A stretch of 64,000 nucleotides of DNA from Rhodotorula mucilaginosa (taxonomy: Eukaryota > Basidiomycota > Microbotryomycetes > Sporidiobolales > Sporidiobolaceae), in the NCBI GenBank assembly GCA_034406715.1, contig CP137868.1, positions 930,001 to 994,000 of the forward strand, read 5' to 3'. A program made the translations under genes and the position numbers. Of this stretch, positions 21,207 to 34,000 are shown one piece after another. The notes beneath the pieces are model-generated. The model ran no database searches. It worked only from the letters and a program-made list of their open reading frames with translations, and was not told the DNA's origin. Position 1 is the stretch's first letter. Each line of letters begins with the position of its first letter.

Positions 21207-23354
21207 TCAGATGAGCTCGGTCGGTCCACTCCGCCACGTCCGGACACGAAGCGCAGAGATGGTGCTCTGAGCGCTCCCGCGAGTGCCGACGAACCCGCTC
21301 GCCCGGCTCTCGATCGCCTGGTCCATCAGCTGCGGATCCCAGCGACCGAAGCGCTCGCGGATCTCGAGGTCGTCGTAGTCCAAGACGGTCCAGCCGAGGT
21401 TGGCGAGTTCTCCGAGGAAGGCGAGGTCCTTGATGTCGGTCGAGACGACCACCGAGAGGTTCTTGGCTGCGTGCCGGTTCTCGCGGTTCTTGCGACCGGC
21501 CGTCTGAGCGACGACGTGCTTGACGCGGCCGACTGCGCGCTGGTAGTCGAGCAAGTTTGCCTCGCAGCGGTCCGGCTCGTCCAGGAGCTTGCACTCGCTC
21601 GCGCGGGCGCTCGCCGAGATGTGCACGGCAAGGAAAGAGTGTTTGTGGCCGAGGAGGTGGGCCACGATCTCGCCGGCGGTCTCGTGGATCTCGGGCGCAA
21701 AGTGCAGATGCCGGCCGTGCTTGAAAAACGCCGTGTGATCGCGCGGGTCGAGGTGCGTCGTCGAGTGCTTCGTGGTCGGGTGTTCGGGGCGGTACAGAGT
21801 GTGGTCGATACAGAAGACCTGGTCTTCGGGGACGGCGTCATGCTTCGACAGGCCGGCTGCCGCAATATGCCGAGCTTGCTCGATCAGGCCGGTCTGAGCC
21901 GACAAGTCTTTGTCAAACCGCGCGAGGAATCCGTGCGTTTCTGGAGAAAGCTTGCGCAAGTCAGTCTCGGCGGTTGACCCAGAGGGTGAGGGATGGACGA
22001 AAGGTGAGGGCGGAATGTGCAGGAAAGAAAGCTCACCCTTCAAATCGTCTCCTTGTCCCGCCTCGCTCGCACCGAGCTTGAGTCGCACGGGAACAAAGCC
22101 AGGCGCGAGACCAGTGCTCTGCATCTTGGCCACGCGGTCTGCTCGTTCGGCAGCCGAGACTTCGCCGACCCAGCACCCGAGCTGCTCGACCTTGTGCACG
22201 CCGCCGGTCTCGTGCGGTCGGAGGTCGTTCCAGTCGAGGATAGAGACGGAGGTACCGGCGGCGAAGCGAGCCAGGTCGTAGATGGTCGGGACGGCGTGCT
22301 CGGAGAGGACTCCTGGTTGTTTTGGATCCGGGAGGAGGAAAGGATGCGCGATCGGGATACGGTGCATCGCGGTCGAGAGATGGGTCAAATGGTACAAGTT
22401 CATCGTTTGCTCGGCTGTCGGAAGGAATCGAGATGTGGTCAGTCTCGCCACCGTCCTGGAGGGGAAGCGGCTGCTGCAGAGGTCATCGTACCAAAGTCGC
22501 CGTGCGGCACGCTGAGGACGTAGTGCGCGTCCGTGCTAAGTTCGTCGCGGAAAGACTCGTGCATATGCGGTGGTCGATGGTGAGACTGGCCGGTGATACT
22601 CATGTCAGCCCGAAGAGCGCTTTGGGGGATCCTCGAGGGGCCAGCGAGGGCAGAAGAGGCAACGCACAATGGAAGAAGAGGTAGGCGCTAGAGATGCCGC
22701 CAAGATCTGCTCTCGCCGTTGCATGTGCTTGACCACAGCAGACTTGCCTCGGCTGCTGACGTAAACGACGGCACCGAGAGTCAAGATGGCGATGGTCGCC
22801 GCGGTGCCGATGATCTGCTGAATCGAAAGCCCGAGACCGGCGGACGTGGCCGACTTTTTCCGCAGCCGTGCCATCTCTTGCCCCTTGTCGCGCCAGTTGA
22901 GCGGTCTTGTCGGCTGCTGTCGGTGGTCATGCATCCCTTGCAACTGCTTGAGCGATTTGTGGCTCCGTGCCTGCGCGATCGAAGTCGACTTGCTGTAGAA
23001 CCCGCCCTTGCTCGGCAGAGTCGAGATGGTCGGCGCAGGCGGGATATCCTTCGGAGGCGGTGAGGGCGGAGGATCCATGACGAATGGTGCGAATTCCGAT
23101 TCGGAGGGAGAGGGCAAGTTGGAAGAGGACGGGAGTAACGGCACGTAGGAGTCGCGCGACTCGACCCAGATGTCGACTTCGGCTGCGTCGGTCCCCGCTG
23201 CTGTCTGTCGGCGATTCCGTGCCAGCACGGACTCGGTCGTCGGTGTGCTCTCGCGGCGTCGAGTCGCGGTCGTGATGGACGAGGGAAAGTCGAGGACAAT
23301 GTCCCCTTTGAGCGTCATGTCGGACGCAGGCGTGCGATGTCTTCCACCAGACAT
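21207..23354 (-). CDS. type II membrane protein, O-fucosyltransferase-like
   Basis: Exons 23354-22668, 22585-22492, 22414-22037 and 21940-21207 encode 630 residues. An N-terminal cytosolic Ser/Pro/Arg-rich region of ~180 residues precedes a single membrane segment at about 182-203 (IGTAATIAILTLGAVVYV), and the rest is lumenal. The catalytic part contains MHRIPIAHPFL, SILDWNDL, a strand HSFLAVHISASA corresponding to the nucleotide-binding loop of GDP-fucose protein O-fucosyltransferases (usually VHIRRGD), and ends SFVGTRGSAQSTISALRVRT-like sequence (SGFVGTRGSAQSTISALRV). These match PF10250-type fungal proteins. The expected Arg in the donor loop is not conserved (HISAS), so activity or donor may differ. 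It diverges from a GT90 gene 678 bp away. Confidence 0.8.
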
Positions 23355-24031
23355 CGTTCGTTACTCGAAGCAGCGGTGTAGAAGAGGCCGGGACGATAGC
23401 AAGCCCGGGACGAGCGTGATCACGAGCAGGAGTCGACGACGACAGGAGGAGCAGAGAAAGCGGTCAAACCCCGGCGATGAGGCTGGCTCCCGGGCAGATC
23501 AGCTGCCGCTTGTACAAAGCATGTCAAAGACAAGGCATGGCGGGCCCGAGTCTCAAAGGCCAAAGGAGGCGGAACTGGCGAGAGGTCGACGCGCTTCCGC
23601 CTTGGGAAGGTCGTCCCGCGTTTGTCTCGCCTCCTCGTGCGCGCGGTCCTTGTTCTCCCCGGAGGCGGGTCGATGCCTGCGCGCTGTTAGGATCGCGTAC
23701 ACCCTGCTTCCGGCCCAGAGCATCGGCACATAGGACTGAGTTCACGTAGAAGTGTAGCGCACGAACACGAACTGTCGCAAGTCAAAGCGCTGTTGGGTGA
23801 TCGACAAGCGGCTGCTCGATCGCAAATTGACCCGAGGTGACGTGTAAATGGTGAATACTGCCAGGGTTGTAATCAAATAGTCTCTCGCGGGATTTCACGA
23901 GGTCGGCCTCGACTCGACTCTTGTTGAGCGATCAGACCAACTCGGTTCAGAGAACCCGTTGTGGCGTTCCGAGCACAGTACATCTTAGAAGCAGCCCATC
24001 TCAGCCTCTGCTTCACCGCCTTGCCGAGGAC
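23355..24031. other. divergent promoter between two Golgi-type glycosyltransferase genes
   Basis: The region separates the starts of the O-fucosyltransferase-like and GT90 genes. An in-frame upstream ATG for the GT90 gene lies at 23921. No TATA box or repeat was recognised. Confidence 0.5.
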
Positions 24032-26726
24032 ATGGCGCATGTGCGACGCCGCTCCTCGTCGAGGGTTGGTCCGAGTCCCGCCCTAGGCCACCCCGCCTAC
24101 TCCGACGTGCTCCCCTCGCCCTTCATCGGGCGAACACCCGAATGGTCTGCCCAGACGACGGGCGTAGGCGTCGGCTCGCGGCCGCAAAAGCAGGGTTGGA
24201 TCGACAGCTCGAAATCGCCGCGACCCGCCGCACAAAAGAGTTCCGCCATCTCGAGACCAGGCGCAGAGTCGCTCCCGCCGCTGCGAGACGTCGTCGTACG
24301 CTTCCTGTCCATCCTCCTGCGGCTGTTGCGGACGCCGCAAGGTCTCGTCATCGCCGCGACGACCATCGTCTTGTGCTCGACTTCTGCATATGTTCGCGCC
24401 CACTCGGACGAACTCGCCGCCCGACCCGTCCATCCGAGTCTGTTTCCGCTGATTCGACATTCGGGCAATGTGGTTCACTTTGTCTCGCCCAAGCTCGGAG
24501 CGAGGATCAAGGACTGGCACGACTACCAAGTCGAGAACGACCCGAATCGGCCGCCGTCGCGAGAAGAGCTCGAACGCAGCTCGCGCCACACGTTCCACCC
24601 GAACGGACTGCTCCTCGTGAACCCAAAGGGACGGCATCCAATCCACGTCCTGATCGACCGTGCCGAGAAGAAGTGGAAGGAAAAGGTCGAGCGGCAGAGT
24701 CGTACGCTGTCTGAAGCCGTTCGCGAGTACAAGCACCGGTACCGGCGGAACCCGCCAAAGGGCTTCGACGACTGGTGAGTAAAAAGGTCTCTGGCATAGC
24801 ACTCGCTGGTACCGCTCGGCTGACCTTTTCGGTGGAATGCTTAGGTGGCGATTCTGTGAAGAAAACAACGTCCAGCTTCGAGACGAGTACGATCAGATCA
24901 ACCATGACCTCGCACCGCATTGGGCGCTGTGAGTCTCTACGTTCGATCGCTTGCTTTCTGTGATACGGGCCGGCTGACATTGGCCTGACTGGCCTCGTTA
25001 CAGAGAGGCTCACGACTCGCGGCACCGGAACCGAGTCATGCAGGAACGAGACCACACGTTCACGATCGCGATGCGGCCCGGCGAGCCCGCACCGACCATC
25101 CACGGGCCCTATGCGCACATCAAGCGAGCGAGCGACATTGCCGACATGCTCGCGCTCTTCACCGGCCGGATGCATCGTCCGCTCAACATCACCTACATCA
25201 TCGACGACAACCCGGCCGTCATGCTGCCGCACGCTCAGCGCGAACGTATGGTCGAACTCGGCTCGCAGGGCGAATGTGAGCTGCTTCCTTCCCGGTCCTC
25301 GAGCCTTGAAATGACTTTCGTGAGCTGACCTCGAAAAACCCCCATTCCAGACTTTGGGCCGTCAGAGTTTCTCGAAGGCGATGACCCTTCTCTCTCCAAC
25401 TTTGCGCAAGCGTGCGCACCGAACTCGCCGCTGCGGCGCTCTGAGCGCGGCGAGCACTACACCGACTATTCGGGCGACGTGGTCCAGTCTTTTGTCTGGA
25501 ACCACGCCAAGGTCATGGACCTCTGCCAGCACCCCGAGTCGCGCAAGTTGCACGGGCACACGATGCAACAAGGTGTACCGCTCGGACCCTTGGTGCCGTT
25601 GTTCGCGTTTGCCAAGACGAGATTGCACGCCGACATCCTCGCTGTCCCGATCGAACAATGGGAGGCCCACTACGTCGGTTACGAGCCGCCTTGGGAAGGC
25701 AAGACGATGAATAAACTTCTGTGGCGAGGTGAGTGCTGCTTCGAGCCTTGCTCTCCGCTACGCGACTTGACTGCTGACTTGCGGAAGAAAATCCTTCGCG
25801 ATCTTAGGCTCGACGACCGGGGTCGAGTTCAACCGGCATACGCCTTGGCGTCGTTCGCAGCGCGCTCGCCTGCACATAATGTCGCACGAGACGGAAGGGA
25901 CCAAGAAGATCATCTGGTCTCGGCGTGGTCCACTCCGCGAGGCCAACATGAGCGTCGCGGCGATCAACGACCACTACATGGACACGAGCTTCTCGGGTGC
26001 CCTGCAGCAGTGCGATCCCGAGACGTGCGAGCTGCTCGAGAAAAAGTTTGACATCAAACCGACGATCGGTCTCGACGAGTCCAATACGGTGCGTTACCAC
26101 CGCTTGCAGTTCCCCTCGCCCCGGCCCCCGCCACACGGTGGTGCTGACGTCGCCCTCCGTTCTTCGAGACAGTACAAGTACTTGTTCGATGTCGACGGTA
26201 ACGGCTGGTCCGGACGGTTCCATCGTCTCATGTCGACCCGATCCGTTGTTCTCAAGTCCACCGCCTTCCCCGAGTGGTATCAAGATCGCATCCAGGAATG
26301 GGTCCAGTAAGGATCCGCTTCTCGGTCCCGCCTTCTGATTTATGAAGCTGACGAGAAGGGGTTCTATTGAGCAGCTACGTGCCGATCAAGGTCGACTACT
26401 CGGACGTGTACGACGTGATGGCGTTCTTTGTCGGAATGCCGAACGGGCAGGGCAGCCACGACTCGCTCGCGCAAAAGATTGGAGAGGCCGGTCGGCAGTG
26501 GGCGAAAGACTATTGGCGCTACGCAGACATGGCGTGCGTCGAGATCTTCCTCCTTTTGGGACCCACGTTCGTTTCAAAAGATCTTCCGGAAACGCTGACT
26601 TTTTTTTGTGTTTCTTCGTACGGACCCAGCGCCTACATGTACCGCCTCTCCCTCGAGTATGTTCGCATCCTCCACCACGACGAAGGCGACGTCGACTATG
26701 TCGAGATGCCGTCTTTCAATCTGTGA
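24032..26726 (+). CDS. GT90 / CAP10-type glycosyltransferase
   Basis: Exons 24032-24774, 24845-24928, 25004-25275, 25351-25728, 25808-26088, 26173-26306, 26375-26533 and 26630-26726 encode 715 residues. The N-terminus is cytosolic, followed by one membrane anchor near residue 105-125 (GLVIAATTIVLCSTSAYV), giving a type II Golgi topology. The lumenal part has ALQQCDPETCELLEK, then YKYLFDVDGNGWSGRFHRLM (from residue 587), the signature donor-binding segment of the CAP10 family, LKSTAFPEWYQDRI, WVHYVPIKVDYSDVYDVMA and the C-terminal YWRYADMAAYMYRLSLEY. Cryptococcal relatives include Cxt1 (beta-1,2-xylosyltransferase) and Cap10, so a pentosyl or related transfer in wall or capsule-like glycans is plausible. 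An alternative in-frame ATG at 23921 would add 37 residues. Confidence 0.92.
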
Positions 26727-27298
26727 TCAGCCGCGCTCCTGCAGTTGGATTTGTACTGTACCGTTCATCTCTTTGCATGCATTGCATAACGGCTTCTTCT
26801 TGTCAGGTTCTCACGAGACACATTCTGTCCGAGGCACCTTATGATCAGAATCGAGCCGCGAGAGCCGCATGCTTCCGCAGGGGACACGCTCGCTTATTTT
26901 CTCAGAACCCTTTTCCTTTCGAAAGCATGTTTACGCGACGATGGCGGACTTTGCGCGGTGAAGATCTCCCGCCACAGAAGGTTTAACCTCGCATGCACGG
27001 CGACAGCGCTCGCGACATGGGATCGCTTGGTTGGACTTTGCACCAGCATGATCGCCACCTTTTCTCGGGCCCTCTCCGTTGCGATTCCCGTGCGGCATAA
27101 GGGTACGGAGTGAAGGCGCGAGACGTCGACAAATTTCCTCCGCGCACAAACTTTGGCGCTTGGTTCCTCGCTCCAGCAGGGTTTGGGACAACTCGTCTCC
27201 CTCAGAACCTGAACCGGCCCCGCTGTTGATGCCATTGCGATCTATTGCATGCAATCAACTTGCGCGTATATACTCCCCTCTCTCGACGAATCTGGTAA
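26727..27298. other. convergent 3' flank, no gene seen
   Basis: The gap lies between the stops of the GT90 and COQ5 genes, which converge. It should contain the two terminators. No RNA gene, repeat or credible coding frame. Confidence 0.5.
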
Positions 27299-28729
<1,431 letters not shown>

Positions 28730-28945
28730 CCTGAACAGTTCAGAGTACACAGTGGCTCGAGGTGGATCGACATTTCCGACGAGGCAGAAAGAGAAGGCAG
28801 CATCCGAAGCCTCCCCTCAGCCAAACTGACACGTCAGCAACTCTCCGCCGCAGCAGCGCTGGAAACTCGACTTCTCGCGTGCTTCAACTCTGCGCTCCTC
28901 TCTCTCTTTGACTGAGGCCGTGCTGTGCTGTTAGGGAAAGCAAAG

Positions 28946-30653
28946 ATGGCCAGCGGAGTATTCTCAGCCGGAGCAGCTCGCCTCGCAGGCAAGACTGTCC
29001 TCGTCGTCCGTCTCCACCTCTCCTCTCTCTGCGCCCCACTTGAGTCGCCTCGCTCACAACGCCTCACCTCACGCTCGCCATCTGCAGACTGGTGCTTCGG
29101 GTGGAATCGGAGCCGCAACCGTGAGCTTCTTCTGATGAAGTCGACCGCCCCCTCCGGAGGCGAACCTGCAGCAGGACCATCTGCCAACCGCGTGGTCCGG
29201 TCCGACCTCCCCCTCCGCCCTCACCTCGTGACTGACTCGAAAACCAAACTTCGCCTACAGGCTATCGCATTTGCTCGCGCCGGCGCTTCCCTGATCCTCA
29301 CCGCTCGCCGCCAAGCCCAACTCGAAGAAGTAAAAAAAGCCGCCCTCGCAGCGCACAAAGAAGGCGCGACCGGCAAGGGCGGCGTCATCACTTGCCTCAC
29401 CCTCGACATGCAGGACCGAGCCGCCATTAAGGGCTTGATTGACCGGATCCCAGACGAGCTCAAAAACGTAGACGTCCTCGTCAACAATGTGCGCGTTTCT
29501 CCGACAGCGCTTTGAACCTCGTCTGACAACCGAAACTCACACACCCGCTGCACCTTGCGATACAGGCAGGCTTGGTGTATGGAAAGGAACACGTCGGCGA
29601 GATCGACGAGGACGAAATCGACATCATGTTCCAGACCAACGTCCTCGGACTGATCACCTTGACCCAGCTCTTTGTCCGAGGTGAGTCGTCCGTGAGTCTA
29701 CAACTCGTTTGCAGGGATTGACAAATGCTTCTCCGTACAGAATTCAAGAAGCGCAACGCGGGCCAGTATGTTAAAATTTCGATTCGCGGACAATGTCGGG
29801 AGGGAAAGCTGACTCCTTTTCTTCTGATTTCAAGCATCATCAACCTCGGCTCTATCGCAGGCAAAGGTGAGCACCAAGCGCTCGCATGGGCGGAGATCGG
29901 GCCAAGGCTGCGGTCCGCCCTACAATCGAGCGTTCGATGAGCGCTTACTGAGAATCTCCTGTCGAATTTTGACCTGCAGAACCGTACGCCGGAGGCGCGA
30001 TCTACACCGCCACGAGTGAGTTTCGACCCGTCCGTAGTCCACACCAGCGAAGACAGAGATCCGAAAATGCGAACTGCAGCTGACCCTCTCTACTTGCACG
30101 CCCGCCCGCAGAGCACGCCGTCGCTGCGTTTTCCGGTTCCCTCCTCCGCGAACTCGTCGGGTACAACATTCGCGTGAGCGACGTCTGCCCGGGCATGGTC
30201 GAGACCGAGTTCTCGGTGACGCGGTTCCGCGGCGACGCCGACGCGGCCAAGAAGGTGTACGAGGGGTTGCAGCCCCTCGTGGCGCAGGATATTGCCGAGG
30301 AGATCCTGTGGATCGCGAGTCGGCCGGGTGAGCGCTCCTGTCGTTCCTCTTGTACTCGGGCTTAGCGTGCTTTGCACGCTAGGGGGCCGATGGAAATGGT
30401 GGTTGGAGTAGCTGACGATGAGCTTGCGTTTCATCCCGTCCCTTTCCGTTTTCTCCGCTCGCAGAGCACGTCAACATCGCCGACGTCCTCGTCTTCCCGA
30501 GTGGTGCGCTTTCCGATTCTGCACGCTGTTCCTCCAATGCACACCGCTAACATGCTTTCCCGGAAACCTCGCGGCTCGCTTCGACTGAACTCGCACGCAG
30601 CGCAAGCGTCGGCGACGATCAACCACCGCGGCCCGCAAGGCGCACCCAAGTAG
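28946..30653 (+). CDS. NADP-dependent short-chain dehydrogenase, YMR226C/YdfG type
   Basis: Ten exons (28946-29005, 29088-29120, 29261-29488, 29566-29680, 29741-29765, 29835-29866, 29980-30015, 30112-30327, 30465-30500, 30601-30653) encode 277 residues. Rossmann motifs: VLVTGASGGIGAATA for the cofactor loop, FARAGASLILTARR with the NADP-preferring Arg, DVLVNNAGLVYGKEHVG, HIINLGSIAGK with the catalytic Ser, and the YTATK active-site pair. The tail DIAEEILWIASRPEHVNIAD and ending FPTQASATINHRGPQ is diagnostic of the yeast YMR226C group, which oxidises or reduces 3-hydroxy acids and related carbonyls. No organelle signal. Several exons are 25-36 nt long, shorter than the introns between them. 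It shares a 216-bp divergent promoter with COQ5. Confidence 0.95.
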
Positions 30654-31079
30654 ACGCTGGAATGCATACAGGCTCGCCCGTATGAGCGAGGAGAAACAAG
30701 AAGTTTATTGCAGTGCTTTGACGAGAGGGAATTGAGTCGGATTTTGTATTCAGGTGCGGATTAGCAGGCAAAAAGAATTCGGGTCGCCAACGCACCAGCG
30801 GCTGAGGGGAGGCGGGGTTGGAGAGACGCGTCTCCTGCAAATTGCTGGACGCGACGACGGCGCGTCTGTCGCTTCAGATCCACAGCTGTACGCGCGGACA
30901 AGCGCAGAGCACAACACACACACACGCGGAAGCTACACGTACGCGACCAGCCTGTCTACGCGGACAAGGGCGCCTGGTCGAGGTGAGTGGCTCGCTTCAC
31001 TTCTTCATCACTGTGTCGTCCCGCACTGCATCTCAGCTCACCGCAAGCTGTTCGTACAGGCATTCACCTTCGAGGAGAG
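30654..31079 (+). other. RIF1: intergenic region and RIF1 leader with 5' UTR intron
   Basis: A GTGAGT donor at 30983 and a GTACAG acceptor ending at 31059 define a 77-bp leader intron 21 bp before the RIF1 ATG. A short (AC)6 microsatellite lies at 30914-30925. The proximal part holds the SDR gene's 3' flank. Confidence 0.5.
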
Positions 31080-34000
31080 ATGCTAGACGATCCCTTCGTG
31101 CTCCCGCAGCAGCGACCGTCGGCGACGTACTTTGGTCACGGCGGGAACGGCACCAGCTCCACCTCCTCTTCGTCCGCCGCAACAGCGTCGACCAACAGCG
31201 CGCCCTATTCGCTGCTGCTGAGCGGTCACGCGTCAAAGTTCAAGTCAAGTGCGACGCGTACCCTCGTCGTTGGCAAGGAGAACGGGTTGTTGCCCTCGCC
31301 GCGGTTCGGATCGTCGTCGTCTTCCTCGTCGTCGTCCTCTGCAGGAGCACCGTCTTCGTCCTCATCCCCGCCACGCGATGGCGAATCGAGCCTCCTCCGC
31401 AAGAGCCTCAAACCGGCTCTGAAACGTCGCGTCACCTTCTCGCCCACTCCGCTCGCCTCGCTGCAGAGTTCGCCTTCGCACGGGAAGCGTCCCCGTCCTG
31501 AGGCTCCGGCTGCTGCGGGACTTCTCTTCGCCGACGAGCACGAACGCGACGCGAAGAGGAGGAGGAGGCGCGAGAACGTCTATAGCGATAACCCTCTACT
31601 CGAAGCGGCGCGGGGTGGTGCGACAGCGGCGGCTCCAACAAACGCGACTTCGAGACGGCCATTCGGTGGCGCGGACAACGACGCCGAGAGTGGGAGTGAT
31701 GTCCGACCGGGCGGAGAGTCTTCGCCCCCGTCGGCCCCGAGTCCCGAGTTCCGCCTCGTCCCCTTGCCGAGGTCTCCACCACGACCTCTGCGGACCAAGC
31801 CGACGCCCGTCAACCTCGGCGCGTACTCGACCAGCTTTGCCCCCTTCTCCCTCGTCACCGCTTCGACTGTTCTTTCGAACCCTCAAGGCACGGCAGATGA
31901 CGACGCCGCCGCCGCCGAAGCGACAGACAGCGAGGAGGAAAGCGAGCAGGTCGAATCGCTCTTGTTGCCGGCGAGCGTCTCGCCTAAAAAGCCTTCTGCT
32001 GCTGCTGCGACGAAACAACCGACTTCAACGGACCCGGCCTTAGCTCTCCCGCCGAAACTTCACCTCCTCGATCCCTCTGCAACGTTCCCGTCGCTCGCGG
32101 GCGCGAGCGCGGGCGCGGGCGCGTCTGGCTCGTCGTCGTCGTCGTCTCCGCTCCGCTCTCCGTCGATGACGCTCTCGAGATCAGCCCGACCCTCTACAAC
32201 GAGCCTGCTCCTTCCGGATCCTCCCCTGCGTTCGATCCTGAAACAAAAGGCACCCTCGGGCAACTTTATCGTCAAGGACGAGCGCGAAGGGTTGCGCAAG
32301 AACGGACGAGGGCGTCGGCACGTCGTGGGGTGGGATGGCGAGAAGAAGCTCAAAGCCGCGAGGGAGAAACGGCTCGACGAACAGGCGGTAAAAGTTGCCG
32401 CGGCCGCAGTCGCAGCCGCAGCGCGGGATGATGATGGTGCCGCCGCTGACACGGGTGGAGCTGGTGGCAAAGACAAAGGCAAAGGCAAGGCGAAGGAGGG
32501 AGCGTCGGCGTCCGGTTCGGCGTCGAAATCTTCCTCGGCGCGGGCGACTCGTTCTTCTGCGCGCGTGACTCGGTCGGCCGCAACGGGTTTCGGGAACGGT
32601 GGCGGCGGCGGCGGCGACGACGAACCTCCCCGCAGGAGGCGCGGCGCCGGCGCCGGCGTTCCCGCTTCGTCATCTTCGACTTCCAACGGGGCAGGATCAG
32701 CAGCACCGCCGCCGCCGAGCAGGAAGCGCGATCCGACTCGAATCAAGTACGAGCTCCATCTGGACGATCCGGCGCAGCTTCGAGCTCCGCTCTTGGTCCT
32801 TCGCGCGTCGCTTGAGACCTCGAGGAACTCTCACTCCTCCGTGGAGGACGGGGGCGAAGCTGCTTTGCCTCCCATCGTCGGGAACGGCGTCGGCTCTTCC
32901 TCTTCTCTCCTACCTCGTCCTCTGGCGAACGCGACTCCGCTCGCGCCGATGCCGACGCCACAGCAAACGACGACGGGACCGACGATCGGCAACATCCTCA
33001 CCCTGAACGACGTCGAGAACGCCTACGTCTCGCTCAAGAATGCCGTCTTTTGCTTGCCGAGCGTGCTCGCCGACGAACAGGCCTCGCTCGAGCCGCTGCG
33101 GACTCATGGTCAAGCGCTCTTGGGAGCCCTGACGCGCGACGTCGAGAATGTCAAGTCGTTCCCGCTGTGGGTCGCTGAGCAACCGCGTCCGAAGGCGGAT
33201 TCGGACGACCAACTCATGGTCGACGATGCGGATGCACCGACCGGGGATGCCGACGAGCCCTCTAGCAGCCCGAGCCTGAACCGGCGCGCAGCAGCAGCGA
33301 ACCCGGCTGCCGCCGCGGGACCGGGCGCCAAGGCGAGCTTGACCGACGCGCAGATGAGGCGCATGCGGGACGAGTTGGGGACCGCGCAAGCTGCGGTCAA
33401 GTGCGCGGCGGCGTGCCTTCGCGATGCGCGTGTTGTCGCCCTGTTCGCACGTATGTCCACTTTCCACTTGCTTGATGGCGGGAGAGATCCCGTATACTGA
33501 CGTAGTTTTGCGCGAGTAGCGGCGGACCTGGCAAAGCTCGTCGAGACTATCATGTCGGTCGCGCTTGCGCCCGATCTGTCGGTTTCGGTCCGGCGTGACT
33601 TTTTCCCCTTCCTGCCTTTCTTCCTGTCCTCCGTCGCCGCTGCGACCTCCGCTGCGCTTCCCGACCTCCTCGTCCCGACTATCCTTCCGAGCCTCCGCGC
33701 CACCCTGACGCTGGACCCCCGCGTCGACCGCTTCCGCCAATCGCTCAGCGAGTCGCTCGATGCACTCGCCGTCCTCCTGCCGTTGCATGGGCAAATGATG
33801 CTCGACTCGCAGGCGTGGCGCCTCTGGCTTCGCGAAGCCACGATGGGCTTGTGGGACGGTACGAAGAAGATGATCTCGACGCACGACAAGGCCGTCAAAG
33901 TCCTCGGCAGGGTCGTCCGGATCCTCACCGTGCCTGTTCAGACTGTGACGTGGAACGTCGAACGCGAGTCGGTGCATGCGGCCATCAGTCGGGATCTCCA

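Noticed and set aside
28730-28750. Longer COQ5 N-terminus
   Set aside because: The codon at 28750 is GTG; the ATG at 28729 begins a clean mitochondrial presequence.
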